A DNA stretch of 64,000 bases from Gorillibacterium massiliense (GTDB taxonomy: Bacteria; Bacillota; Bacilli; Paenibacillales; NBRC-103111), in assembly GCF_000455485.1 (NCBI RefSeq), contig NZ_CBQR020000100.1, positions 1 to 64,000 of the forward strand, in the 5' to 3' direction. The notes beneath the pieces were generated by a model, which had not been told where the DNA came from, ran no database searches, and worked only from the letters and a program-made list of their open reading frames with translations. Shown here in pieces: positions 45,313 through 54,004 of this stretch. Position 1 is the stretch's first letter, and each line of letters starts with the position of its first letter. The translations under genes and the position numbers were made by a program.

Positions 45313-47037
45313 TTGACCATCATAAAAAGAATAACCCGCCTTACTCTGACTGGCCGGCTCGTGGCGGGGTTCGCTACGATACTGGCAGTCTTCATCCTTG
45401 TCGCTGTCTTCAACCTGCAGCAGATGGAGCAAATTCGCAAGCAGATGGCGATCCAGAATGATACGACCGACTTGAAGCAGACTGCTCTGGCTTTTAAAGT
45501 ACTCGTACAAGAAATGAAAGATGCTTCATCCGGATACATGATCTCAGGTGATGAAGCTTTCAAAACCAAATTCGAGAAAGATCGGGTGGAGTATAAAGCC
45601 ATTCTCGACAAGATCAGCAGCCACGCCGTTACGAAGGAGCAATTTCAGGCCCGCAGCCGGATGATCATCGCATCCGACGGATTTCTCGAAACCTACGACC
45701 GAGCCGTCAATCTGATGAAACAGAGCAATTACTCCGAAGCCGACTTGAAACAAAACATTCAGTTCATCTACGACGAATCCGACGAGATGAAAACCGATAT
45801 TTTCAAAGCTGTCGACCAGTTTTATCAAGATTTCAGCAAAGCTCAGGAAGCCGCCGTGGCCAACTCTCTTTCCCGTATGGACCGCACCGTGACTGTGATG
45901 ACCGTGGCACCTTTCCTTGTTCTTTTGATCAGCATCGCCGTCGCTTTCCTGCTCGCCCGTTCGGTTCTTGTGCCCGTACGTCGCCTGGGAACTGCCGTTC
46001 AACAAATTGCGGCAGGGGATTTGAGCCACCGTATCGACTCCAAGGACGAGGATGAACTGGGTAAATTAAGCGGCGGCTTTGATCAAATGGCAGATCGGGT
46101 GGAGGCGATGATCGGCGAGGTACGGAGCATTGCCGCCTCCCTCTCGGACTCCTCTTCCTCCTATCGCGAATCTTCCCGGGATACGGCGGACGCCAGCGGG
46201 CGAATCGCCAGCACCATTCAAAACGTTTCCGCATCGGCAAACAGCCAGGCAGTTTTGGCGGAACGCAGCGCGGCGCTCCTCACGGATTTGAACGCCGATC
46301 TGCAAGGCATCGGTGCCTCTGCCGATGAAATGCAGCTCATGAGCAGTTCAGCTCAGGAAAGCGCAGATCTGTGCGAAGCCTCAGTTCAAGAACTCGGAAA
46401 AGCCGCCAGCAAATCGGAGGAATTGATTGAAAAGGCGGTTACGGCCATGCGCCATCTGGCGGCGAGCACTGGAAAGATCGGCTCCATCAACGCGGCGATA
46501 GCGGATATATCCTCGCAAACGAGCCTGCTCGCTTTGAATGCCGCCATTGAAGCGGCTACCGCCGGACAATACGGGCTTGGCTTCTCCGTCATCGCCGGTG
46601 AAGTACGCAAGCTGTCGGGACAAGCCCATGAATCGGCTAAACAAATCGCCGCTCTTGTACAGGCCCTCGGAGAACAAACCACCGTTGCTGAGCGGGATCT
46701 GCTGGAAGCTCGAACCGGCCTCTATGAACAGAACAGCCGGGTCGCCCTGACAAACACCGCCTTCCACGCCATCTCGGAAGCTTTGACGGAGATTGCCACC
46801 CACGTGCCAGCCGTACATGGGCGAATCAGCGAAGCCAACCGCAAAAGCACCGGCCTCGCCGAAGCGGTTGAAGAGGTCGCAGCGGCGGCTGAAGAGACGG
46901 CTGCTGGCTCCGAGGAAATCACCCACGCCGCCATCCGGCAAAACGAAGCCGTCCAGCAAATCGCCGACGAAGCGGAACATCTGCATGCTCTGTCCGCAAG
47001 CCTCTACACCGAGATCGGTAAGTTCCGTACCGCATAG
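45313..47037 (+). CDS. Methyl-accepting chemotaxis protein
   Basis: A 574-residue chemoreceptor. TM1 is near the N terminus ([17 protein letters not shown]), an extracellular helical sensor of about 150 residues follows, then TM2 ([17 protein letters not shown]), a HAMP domain and the signalling tip [26 protein letters not shown]. It ends without a CheR/CheB-docking pentapeptide. I start at TTG 45313, six bases after GGGGGAG; the longer frame from GTG 45274 begins inside the preceding terminator. The ligand is unknown; no chemotaxis partner genes are adjacent. Confidence 0.93.
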   Translation: MTIIKRITRLTLTGRLVAGFATILAVFILVAVFNLQQMEQIRKQMAIQNDTTDLKQTALAFKVLVQEMKDASSGYMISGDEAFKTKFEKDRVEYKAILDKISSHAVTKEQFQARSRMIIASDGFLETYDRAVNLMKQSNYSEADLKQNIQFIYDESDEMKTDIFKAVDQFYQDFSKAQEAAVANSLSRMDRTVTVMTVAPFLVLLISIAVAFLLARSVLVPVRRLGTAVQQIAAGDLSHRIDSKDEDELGKLSGGFDQMADRVEAMIGEVRSIAASLSDSSSSYRESSRDTADASGRIASTIQNVSASANSQAVLAERSAALLTDLNADLQGIGASADEMQLMSSSAQESADLCEASVQELGKAASKSEELIEKAVTAMRHLAASTGKIGSINAAIADISSQTSLLALNAAIEAATAGQYGLGFSVIAGEVRKLSGQAHESAKQIAALVQALGEQTTVAERDLLEARTGLYEQNSRVALTNTAFHAISEALTEIATHVPAVHGRISEANRKSTGLAEAVEEVAAAAEETAAGSEEITHAAIRQNEAVQQIADEAEHLHALSASLYTEIGKFRTA

Positions 47038-47190
47038 TATCCATCTGCCGCCCTATCTACTGGCCCGTCGAGCCGACTTCCCCGCCTAAAGGGAAAGTCC
47101 CGCTTTTGCCTCTAGGCATGAACGGTGCCGAGCATCCCCCTTTCTACATATTCTAGGATTCTAGGAGAATAGAAAGGCGGGAATCGTTTC

Positions 47191-47949
47191 GTGGTCAACT
47201 ACCAAAGCCGTACCATAACCAGCAAATGGACCAAAACCGAGTGGCTGCTACAGAACCCTTCGTTAAGCAAATACGTGCCGAAAACAGAGCTTTTTACTAG
47301 AGATACGCTGCGCTCCATGCTGGCTGAATACCCTGTCGTTTACTTCAAGCCTACCAATGGTTCGGGGGGACACCGCATCATCCGCATCAAGCGGCTGGCG
47401 AAGGGGTATTCGACCCAACACCTGTACACGCTGACACGCCATTCCAATCAGAATAGGCTATTCAATCATCTGGATCGCTTTTCCAAAGGGCAATCCTATT
47501 TGCTGCAAGCGGGAATCCAACTGGCTACCTCGGCGGGAAAGCCTTTCGACATCCGCGTCATGGCACAAAAAAACAACGCCGGGACATGGGTAGGCACCGC
47601 CATATTCGTGAAGGTCGGAAGACCGGGCAAGGTCGCCACTAATTATCATCAAGGAGGAACGATCGCCCTTCTCCGACCGACGCTGAAGAGCGCCGGATAT
47701 TCGCAGCAGCAAACCAAATTCACGGAAGACCTCCTGAAGCAACTCGGGGTGGACGTCGGCTACCAATTCGACCTTTTCCGCAAAGGGTTCCGCGAGCTGG
47801 GTCTGGACGTAGCCCTTGATTCTACAGGAAAGCCTTGGATCTTGGAGGTCAACACAAGCCCACAAATCTTTCCCTTGAAGGTAAAGCCCTTTAGGCCGAT
47901 GTACCGAAAAATTCTCTCCTATGCCAAAGATTACGGAAGAACGAAATAG
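47191..47949 (+). CDS. YheC/YheD-like ATP-grasp protein
   Basis: A 252-residue protein of the YheC/YheD family, described as endospore coat-associated. ATP-grasp features: VVYFKPTNGSGGHRIIRI (phosphate-binding loop), FDIRVMAQ and the metal-binding end WILEVNTSPQIF. The substrate to be ligated is not known for the family. GTG 47191 is used with AGGCGGGA upstream. It stands alone; the 47038-47190 spacer shows no clear promoter of a given sigma class. Confidence 0.85.
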   Translation: MVNYQSRTITSKWTKTEWLLQNPSLSKYVPKTELFTRDTLRSMLAEYPVVYFKPTNGSGGHRIIRIKRLAKGYSTQHLYTLTRHSNQNRLFNHLDRFSKGQSYLLQAGIQLATSAGKPFDIRVMAQKNNAGTWVGTAIFVKVGRPGKVATNYHQGGTIALLRPTLKSAGYSQQQTKFTEDLLKQLGVDVGYQFDLFRKGFRELGLDVALDSTGKPWILEVNTSPQIFPLKVKPFRPMYRKILSYAKDYGRTK

Positions 47950-48102
47950 ATACGCCTCGCTTCCCGGCCGTTCGGTCGGCCGGGCAATGAGGCAAGGATC
48001 ATCGGAAACACCAGCGCAAATATAAAAAAAGAAGCTGCCTCAGCGTCAAATGCCCACGCGTGGAACAACCCCTCTGCAACGATATGCCTTACCTGATATG
48101 TC

Positions 48103-49350
48103 TTACCCTTCAAATATCCGCTGACCAATATATTCCCCTTGGCGCAAACCGCCGGGACAAGCGAACATGCCGCTGGCAATATGGGCCGTATATTCGTTGA
48201 GTTTATCCTTACTCTGCATCATGCGAAGCATCGGGATGAATTGCTCCTCCGGGTTGCGCTGATAGCTGAGAAACAGCAGCCCCGCGTCCACGTTGCCGGT
48301 CCGGAGATCTACGCTTCCCGTATAGGAGTAAGCTCTGCGGTGAATGCGTTGCCCAGTTTGCTTGGCCAAGCTGACATGGGAATCGGCGGGCAGCCGACTC
48401 ACGTTTACCGGATCAAACTCCCCTGTGGAGCCGTATGCCGCACCTGACTCTTTATAGCGGCCAAAGGTATCTTCTTGATCCGAGTAGGAGGTACGGTCCC
48501 ACACCTCCAGCAGCATGCGGATCTTTCGGTAAGCAAGGTAGCTTCCTCCGGCCATCCACGCCGGCTCTCCCGCCCCCGTCCATACGACATCCTCATACCC
48601 GGATGATGTCTGATGCTCTGCATTGGCCGTGCCATCCTTGAAGCCAAACAAGTTGCGGGGGGTTTTGCCGCTGCCGCCGCTGATAAAACCCTCCTCCATC
48701 CACTTCAGTGATGCATAGCCTGTTGACAGCCGGATGAAGTTACGAACGGCATGGAACGCCACCTGCTGGTCCTCGGCGCACACCTGAATGCAGATGTCGC
48801 CGCCGGACCGGTCGGCATCCAAAAAATCCTTGGACATCCGAGGGATGTCCTGCAGATAGCGGGCCGCTTGTTTGCCGATACCGAACCGGTCCTTGCCTTC
48901 TGATAAGAAGAAAGAAGGTCCGAAACCGAAGGTTGTCGTCAGCTTTGCCGCAGGAAGATCCAGCGTTTCCCCCGTATCGGCGGGAGGCACCAGCCGGTTG
49001 CTGCCGGTAATCGCCGTACCGCCGCGGGTCGAAAGATCCGCGAACTTGGTCCATTCCCGCAAAAGCTTGATCACCGATGCCCGGTCGCTTGCGGTTATCC
49101 GAAAGCTGGCCAGATACAGATACGTTTGCTGCGGGGTAATGATACCCGCCTGATGAGCGCCATACATCGAAATCGTATCCTCTGATCCGGCAACATCAGC
49201 CTGCGCTTTTTTCGCCGGTGTCATCAGCCCGAGGATAGCCCCCGTCCCCGTTGCCCCGATTGCCAATCCAGTCCCTGCCGCAGCCGACAGCTTGAGAAAC
49301 TCCCGGCGGGAAATCCGGCTGGCCTTACTCGCTTCTTGTTGATTCTCCAT
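48103..49350 (-). CDS. efeB: Dyp-type heme peroxidase EfeB
   Basis: Tat-exported heme peroxidase of the EfeUOB ferrous-iron/heme-iron system (Bacillus YwbN). The twin-arginine signal is SRISRREFLKLSAAAG, and the Dyp signature GFKDGTAN is present near residue 230. ATG 49350 has GGAAGGGGAG eight bases upstream; the frame from 49368 is not favoured. It is the third gene of efeU-efeO-efeB, all on the minus strand with very short gaps. A weak hairpin with a T run (about 48018-48037) may end the operon. Confidence 0.94.
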   Translation of the reverse strand: MENQQEASKASRISRREFLKLSAAAGTGLAIGATGTGAILGLMTPAKKAQADVAGSEDTISMYGAHQAGIITPQQTYLYLASFRITASDRASVIKLLREWTKFADLSTRGGTAITGSNRLVPPADTGETLDLPAAKLTTTFGFGPSFFLSEGKDRFGIGKQAARYLQDIPRMSKDFLDADRSGGDICIQVCAEDQQVAFHAVRNFIRLSTGYASLKWMEEGFISGGSGKTPRNLFGFKDGTANAEHQTSSGYEDVVWTGAGEPAWMAGGSYLAYRKIRMLLEVWDRTSYSDQEDTFGRYKESGAAYGSTGEFDPVNVSRLPADSHVSLAKQTGQRIHRRAYSYTGSVDLRTGNVDAGLLFLSYQRNPEEQFIPMLRMMQSKDKLNEYTAHIASGMFACPGGLRQGEYIGQRIFEG

Positions 49351-49371
49351 TTCCCGCTCCCCTTCCATCTA

Positions 49372-50577
49372 TTAAAAAATACTTGCCGTCTGCGACATCA
49401 GATTGGACAATTGCGAGAGCTGCTCGCTGATCTCCCGAATCTGCTCTGTCGTCAGCTTGTCATAAGCGACGTATTTTCCGTTTTCCTGATACTTAAGCAG
49501 CGTCTCTTCCATCGTTTGAAACGCCTTGTCGAGCTGTACGCCTAGGTCGGCATTTTTCTCGTTCAGCTCGGGAATAATTGCAAGATAAACCGTTTTGGAG
49601 CCATTCACGTTAGCCGCCAAATCCACCAGATCGGTTTTGGAAAAGACCTCTTCTTCACCGGTAATTTTCGAAGTAGCCGCTTCGTTGAGCAGTTCCATGG
49701 CTCCCGCCACCATCGTCTTCGGCTCCAGCTTCAAGTCCACAATTTTCTGCTGCAGCTCTTCCGTATCCTTGATCAACTGATCAGCGTATTTTTCCTGACC
49801 GGCCAGAGATTTGTCCACCCACAGCGCTTTTTCGATGCGGTGATAACCGGTCCAGTCCGCCTCGTTCTCCATATCCGCCAAACGGGCGTCGATGCGGGGA
49901 TCGAGGTCGCCGAAGCTCTCGGCAATAGGCTCAATGGTTTCAAAATGAACCCGGGCAACCGTGTAAATTTCCTTCGCCTTCTCGATATCGCCAGCTTTTA
50001 CGGCAGCGGCGAATGCTTTCGTTTGGACAGCCAACTGCTCGGCCTGCTGATCGACAAAAGCTTTATAGCTGGCCACGGCTTGCAGCATCACATCCGAAGC
50101 GCTGGCGCTCGACGGTTTGGCGTTTTGCAGCTTGGTCAGAGCGTCTTGCAGGCTGTCCGCAGTCGTTTTGAGTGCGGCAAAATCCACTTTATCGTAAGCC
50201 GAGGCGGAATAGATCGGCATTTCGTATTTTTCCACCTCGGTATACTCCAGCGGAAATGCTTGCCGAACGGCATTTTCATAAGAAAGCCACAGATCGTTGA
50301 TGGACTTGCCCAACTCTTTAACCGCAGCTCCATCCTCTTTCGCGATGGCGTCCTGAAGCTTTTTCGTCTCTTCTTGCAGCTTGGCGGTCCCTTGCTTGAT
50401 GGTATCCTGATCGCCCGTTGCCGTTGCGGTCGCCCCCGCCTCCGTCTGCTGCCCCGCCGGAGCGGTTCCGGCAGCTGTTTCACTGCTCTTTTCGCCGCAA
50501 CCTCCAAGAATGACAACGGACGACAGCGTTAAAGCAATAAAGGATGATGACCATTTCTTGGACATAATCTTCAACAT
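49372..50577 (-). CDS. efeO: EfeO/EfeM iron-uptake lipoprotein (imelysin domain)
   Basis: About 401 residues: signal peptide ending in the lipobox VILGGCG, an Ala/Thr-rich linker and a helical M75/imelysin-like domain (LWLSYENAVRQAFPLEYTEVE, DWTGYHRIEKALW) that binds iron or feeds it to EfeU. There is no N-terminal cupredoxin domain, so this is the EfeM-type form. GGGGG precedes; TTG 50583 and ATG 50577 are both possible starts. It lies 20 bases after efeU. Confidence 0.93.
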   Translation of the reverse strand: MLKIMSKKWSSSFIALTLSSVVILGGCGEKSSETAAGTAPAGQQTEAGATATATGDQDTIKQGTAKLQEETKKLQDAIAKEDGAAVKELGKSINDLWLSYENAVRQAFPLEYTEVEKYEMPIYSASAYDKVDFAALKTTADSLQDALTKLQNAKPSSASASDVMLQAVASYKAFVDQQAEQLAVQTKAFAAAVKAGDIEKAKEIYTVARVHFETIEPIAESFGDLDPRIDARLADMENEADWTGYHRIEKALWVDKSLAGQEKYADQLIKDTEELQQKIVDLKLEPKTMVAGAMELLNEAATSKITGEEEVFSKTDLVDLAANVNGSKTVYLAIIPELNEKNADLGVQLDKAFQTMEETLLKYQENGKYVAYDKLTTEQIREISEQLSQLSNLMSQTASIF

Positions 50578-50597
50578 AATCAATGATTCCCCCTAAA

Positions 50598-52097
50598 TTA
50601 TTGAGTGTTTTGCGACGCTGTTCCCGCGATGCCTCGCGCCACCGTGCGCTTTTTTGCAAGAGGATAAATCAGAACTGCCCCTATGCCAGCCAGCGCTAAA
50701 GCAAGCTGCGGAAGGGTGCTATACCAGGATGGATACAGACTGACCGATGCGAAATCGGGCAAATACTCAGAAACTGTGGAAGGCAATATCCCTGCCATTT
50801 GCAGGCTATGTATGCCGGAACCCATAAACTTGAAGCAAAGGTAAAACACAATGACACTGGATACCAGGAAGAACGGACGGATAGGCAGCTTCGTACCGGC
50901 CTTCACCATCACGAAAGCGCAGACGGCAAGGACCCCAAAGCCTGCCGCAATCCCACCTGCCAGCTCAATGCCCGGCATTTTTCCCGCCATGCCGATGAGA
51001 AAAACAACCGTCTCCAGCCCTTCCCGCACAATCGCGAAGTAGGCCAGGATGCCGAGTGAAATCATCTTCCCGCTGGACATGGCATCGCGGCTTTTCGCTG
51101 CCAGATAGCGATTCCAGCGCTGCACATCGGAATTGCGGTGCAACCAGTAGCTGATATAAAGCAGCATGCAGCTGGCGAACACCCCCGTCCAGCCGTTAAT
51201 CAAAGCATTGTTGCGGCCGAAGGCGCTGGCGCTGAAGAGGAACGCCACGAGAAGGCCCGCGCCGATGCAAGTCGCAAGCCCCGCTGCGGAACCGCCAACT
51301 ACCCAAAGCTTGGCTGACCGGGAATTCGCCTTCTTACCGTACATAAGAAGAGAACCGACCACGAGAACCGCCTCAAGGCCTTCGCGAATGGGAATCAGAG
51401 CGGCATCCCACCAGGAATACGTCGCTCCTGCCAAAGGCAGCAGTTCGTTTACCATCCGGTTGGCGACTTGCCCGGCTTTTTGCCAGTCTCCCTCTCCGGA
51501 CAAATAGGCGTCCAGAAGCACCAGATCGCGTTCCGTATGGTTATATACCGATTGCGACTGGCTAACGACATCGCCTTCCACGGACAGCCATTGCTGCTGC
51601 AGCTGTTTGACGGCCTGTTTCGCATCGACGTTCTTGTCCCCGATGAGATCGCCAACATGGCGCAGCTTCAGGATGTATGCATCCAAGGTCATGCGCTGCT
51701 TGCCGTCATTGCCGGTGTACGCCCCATCCCGATAATTCATAAGGGAAAACTGCAAAGTCGAAGCCAGCTCCGCTGCCGCCTTGCCATCCTGATTCAAGAG
51801 GGCTAAGGACAACCCGGCAATCTGCCGGTCCACCTCAAGGGCCATGTTGAGAGAATCTTGCTTAATGGCCGGCTTGCTTACACTCCACCACTTTTTCACC
51901 GAAGCGAAGTCGGAAGAAGCTTCTTCAATATTCCCGGATTCCAGGCGGTTTTGCATCGCTTCCACTTGGACGAGCACCGTACCAATGTCATTTCCGCTGC
52001 CTGCTCCTTCAGCCTCTCCGGCAATAGGGCGGCCCCATAAAAGAAGCAGCAACAGAACGCTTATTCCTACAGCCAGTCTCTTGCTCAAGCCTCTCAT
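50598..52097 (-). CDS. efeU: FTR1-family high-affinity iron permease EfeU
   Basis: A 499-residue permease. An N-terminal signal-like helix is followed by an extracellular helical domain of about 200 residues and then seven membrane helices with the two iron-binding REGLE motifs (PIREGLEAVLV and VREGLETVVF). Both are intact. The start is uncertain: ATG 52097 (MRGLSKR) gives the best signal sequence, while GTG 52112 directly abuts the AGGAAAGG SD. It heads the efeUOB operon behind a consensus promoter and a Fur box. Confidence 0.94.
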   Translation of the reverse strand: MRGLSKRLAVGISVLLLLLLWGRPIAGEAEGAGSGNDIGTVLVQVEAMQNRLESGNIEEASSDFASVKKWWSVSKPAIKQDSLNMALEVDRQIAGLSLALLNQDGKAAAELASTLQFSLMNYRDGAYTGNDGKQRMTLDAYILKLRHVGDLIGDKNVDAKQAVKQLQQQWLSVEGDVVSQSQSVYNHTERDLVLLDAYLSGEGDWQKAGQVANRMVNELLPLAGATYSWWDAALIPIREGLEAVLVVGSLLMYGKKANSRSAKLWVVGGSAAGLATCIGAGLLVAFLFSASAFGRNNALINGWTGVFASCMLLYISYWLHRNSDVQRWNRYLAAKSRDAMSSGKMISLGILAYFAIVREGLETVVFLIGMAGKMPGIELAGGIAAGFGVLAVCAFVMVKAGTKLPIRPFFLVSSVIVFYLCFKFMGSGIHSLQMAGILPSTVSEYLPDFASVSLYPSWYSTLPQLALALAGIGAVLIYPLAKKRTVARGIAGTASQNTQ

Positions 52098-52123
52098 CCC
52101 GTACTGTTGCACCCTTTCCTATT

Positions 52124-52180
52124 TGAAAATGATTCTCATTATCGTTTTATTATTATAAAAGTCCGCCTATTCCCTGTCAA
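52124..52180 (-). promoter_or_regulatory. efeUOB promoter with Fur box
   Basis: Minus strand: -35 TTGACA (52175-52180), exactly 17 bases, -10 TATAAT (52152-52157), all consensus. A Fur-type box, GATAATGAGAATCATTTTCA (52124-52143), covers the predicted start site, so iron-replete cells should repress the operon. Confidence 0.9.
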
Positions 52181-52298
52181 CGCAATTGGCTCTTGTTTTT
52201 CTTTTAAATCTCACGCGCATCAATGTTTGAAAAGCTGTCACGAAACTTTTCATTTTCCAGCTGCGTCTGATAAGATATACACAGGAGGTAAACCATCT

Positions 52299-52715
52299 AT
52301 GCCGCGTATCGTCGTCCTGTTTTCTCTATTGATCCTCTTCACCGCTTGCCGGGCGACTAACGATTCCACCGTAAACGGAACTACCGCTCCAAGCGGGACC
52401 GCTTCGTTTTCCGAACAACAAGCCGTTTCCATCGTATTAAAGGATCATCCCGAGTATCCCGAGGCCGGTCAAACCAAAGCTATTGAAACGGTGACCGGAG
52501 GACTTGCTCCTGGAACTAAAGTAACCGGATCGCTTGCAACGGAAGTGGAGGCTGCTCTCGATCCGCAAACGTATATCGTGACCTTGACTAAAGAATGGAA
52601 CTTCTCTGTCAACGGGGAAAAACTCATCGGAAAGTGGGTTTATAACGTTACACCCGAGGGAGCCCAAATGCTCTCCAGTGAGGACAATACGGATCTCATT
52701 CAGATTGTGAAGTAG
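52299..52715 (+). CDS. Small lipoprotein of unknown function
   Basis: A 138-residue lipoprotein: ATG 52299 has AGGAGG ten bases upstream, and the signal peptide ends in the lipobox LFTACR. The mature part is polar with a beta-rich C-terminal half (TYIVTLTKEWNFSVNGEKLIGKWVYNV, split here for reading). I do not recognise the family. It starts about 120 bases from the divergent efe promoter and is followed after 87 bases by a second lipoprotein gene. Confidence 0.7.
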   Translation: MPRIVVLFSLLILFTACRATNDSTVNGTTAPSGTASFSEQQAVSIVLKDHPEYPEAGQTKAIETVTGGLAPGTKVTGSLATEVEAALDPQTYIVTLTKEWNFSVNGEKLIGKWVYNVTPEGAQMLSSEDNTDLIQIVK

Positions 52716-52802
52716 TTCGTCTCCCATTCCTTGTAACCATTTCAATCGTTCAATCGTCTTAAGGTGGAATAACAACCACCTATAAATCGGGGAGCGATAG
52801 CA

Positions 52803-53234
52803 ATGCGGAACAAAGCTGCATTTTTTGTTATGCCGCTGGTTTTCCTGTTTTTCCTTGCAGGATGCAGAGGGGCGGCAGCCGGGACCAGCTCAGATCTTCA
52901 TCATAAAAATCTGGGCATCCAAACCGAAGCAACCGGCCGCTTGGATGCGGATATCCAAAACCAGTGGAATGGTTTCGTGGACGGCAAGTATTTGGAAGTT
53001 TACGCCGGAGTACGCATGAAGAGTATCGACTCGACGAACCAGGGCCAGCTTATTGTCTATCATGAAGTGCCGAAAGACTCCGGTGAGGCTGGAAATGATG
53101 CCTATTTCACTCCCGGTAAACACGGTTGGGTCAAAATCACGGCAGAGAACAAAGGCATCCTGGTGCTAGTCTCCGAAGACGGTACGACGTTTCATTTCGA
53201 TCTCCGCAAACGAGCCTATACCAACGATAACTAA
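52803..53234 (+). CDS. Small lipoprotein of unknown function
   Basis: A 143-residue lipoprotein with the lipobox FLAGC at the end of a clear signal peptide (MRNKAAFFVMPLVFLFFLAG). The mature domain is probably an all-beta fold (GQLIVYHEVP, HGWVKITAENKGILVLVSED). I do not recognise the family. GGGGAG precedes ATG 52803. Its neighbour at 52299 is also a small lipoprotein, and the two may be co-transcribed; a terminator follows. Confidence 0.72.
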   Translation: MRNKAAFFVMPLVFLFFLAGCRGAAAGTSSDLHHKNLGIQTEATGRLDADIQNQWNGFVDGKYLEVYAGVRMKSIDSTNQGQLIVYHEVPKDSGEAGNDAYFTPGKHGWVKITAENKGILVLVSEDGTTFHFDLRKRAYTNDN

Positions 53235-53242
53235 CCAAAAAA

Positions 53243-53285
53243 GCTGATCCTCCGATCCTTATGGACCGGGAGATCAGCATTTATT
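53243..53285. terminator. Bidirectional hairpin terminator
   Basis: GCTGATC/GATCAGC stem with an inner GC part; six T follow on the minus strand and a weaker tract on the plus strand. Confidence 0.75.
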
Positions 53286-53307
53286 GTTATGGATTCTATC
53301 ATTATAG

Positions 53308-53979
53308 CTATTTTCGCTTCAACCGCAACCTGATTTTATACAAAAGCCAGGAACGAATTACCGACTCGACGGGATTGTGGCAGGAAACTTTGTCGAGAAA
53401 AAAGAAGTCCTGCGGCTCTACGGCGATTTTCGCAATCGGCTTAACAGGAATCGGGCTTGTCCATTCATCGAAAGACAGCAGTGTCGTCTTTGCCCGCTCA
53501 AACGAGGCTTCCGGCAGAAAATAAATCATCCCGCCGGTCCAGGGGCGCTGCTCCATCGTCTCCCGGGTCAGTGAGAAAAGGTAATACCCCCGCTTCCGTC
53601 CCCTTACCTTGATACACGCGTTGCGGAAGTTCCCCATCAGCTTGCTCCGGTCAAACACGGCGTAAAAGAGCGGCCAAATGCCGTCTTTCGTGGCGAAAAC
53701 CGCTTCGACATACAGCCCGCTAAAGAGGGTTTGCTTCCTTGTTTCGAATTCCTCAATATCCGGATTATTCGATCCGTGCAGAAGAACCGGTTTTCTCGCA
53801 GCGATGTACTGAATGAAGCGGGATTTGGAATAACGGCCGGTATAGCGGATTTCGGCCTGGTCGCGCAAGGCGTCGGCAAACACCGATTCATACTCCGCTG
53901 CTTCTTCCACCGAGAAGTCGAGCTGTGGCCCCCTGTAAAACAATACCCCCATGAAAAGTGAAGCAAATCTTCCGATCAC
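53308..53979 (-). CDS. Unknown conserved-looking protein next to the amidotransferase-like/HD gene
   Basis: A 223-residue protein that I do not recognise. GTG 53979 has GGGGGAA seven bases upstream; the open frame to 54045 overlaps the upstream gene and is not favoured. It is rich in aromatic and basic residues with the segments YTGRYSKSRFIQYIAARKPVLL (split at RF), NACIKVRGRKRGYY and TTLLSFDEW; one weak hydrophobic stretch lies at the N terminus (ASLFMGVLFY). It starts 25 bases after the fusion gene, so the two are probably co-transcribed. Confidence 0.6.
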   Translation of the reverse strand: MIGRFASLFMGVLFYRGPQLDFSVEEAAEYESVFADALRDQAEIRYTGRYSKSRFIQYIAARKPVLLHGSNNPDIEEFETRKQTLFSGLYVEAVFATKDGIWPLFYAVFDRSKLMGNFRNACIKVRGRKRGYYLFSLTRETMEQRPWTGGMIYFLPEASFERAKTTLLSFDEWTSPIPVKPIAKIAVEPQDFFFLDKVSCHNPVESVIRSWLLYKIRLRLKRK

Positions 53980-54004
53980 ATCTTTTCCCCCATGCAAAAA
54001 GGTT

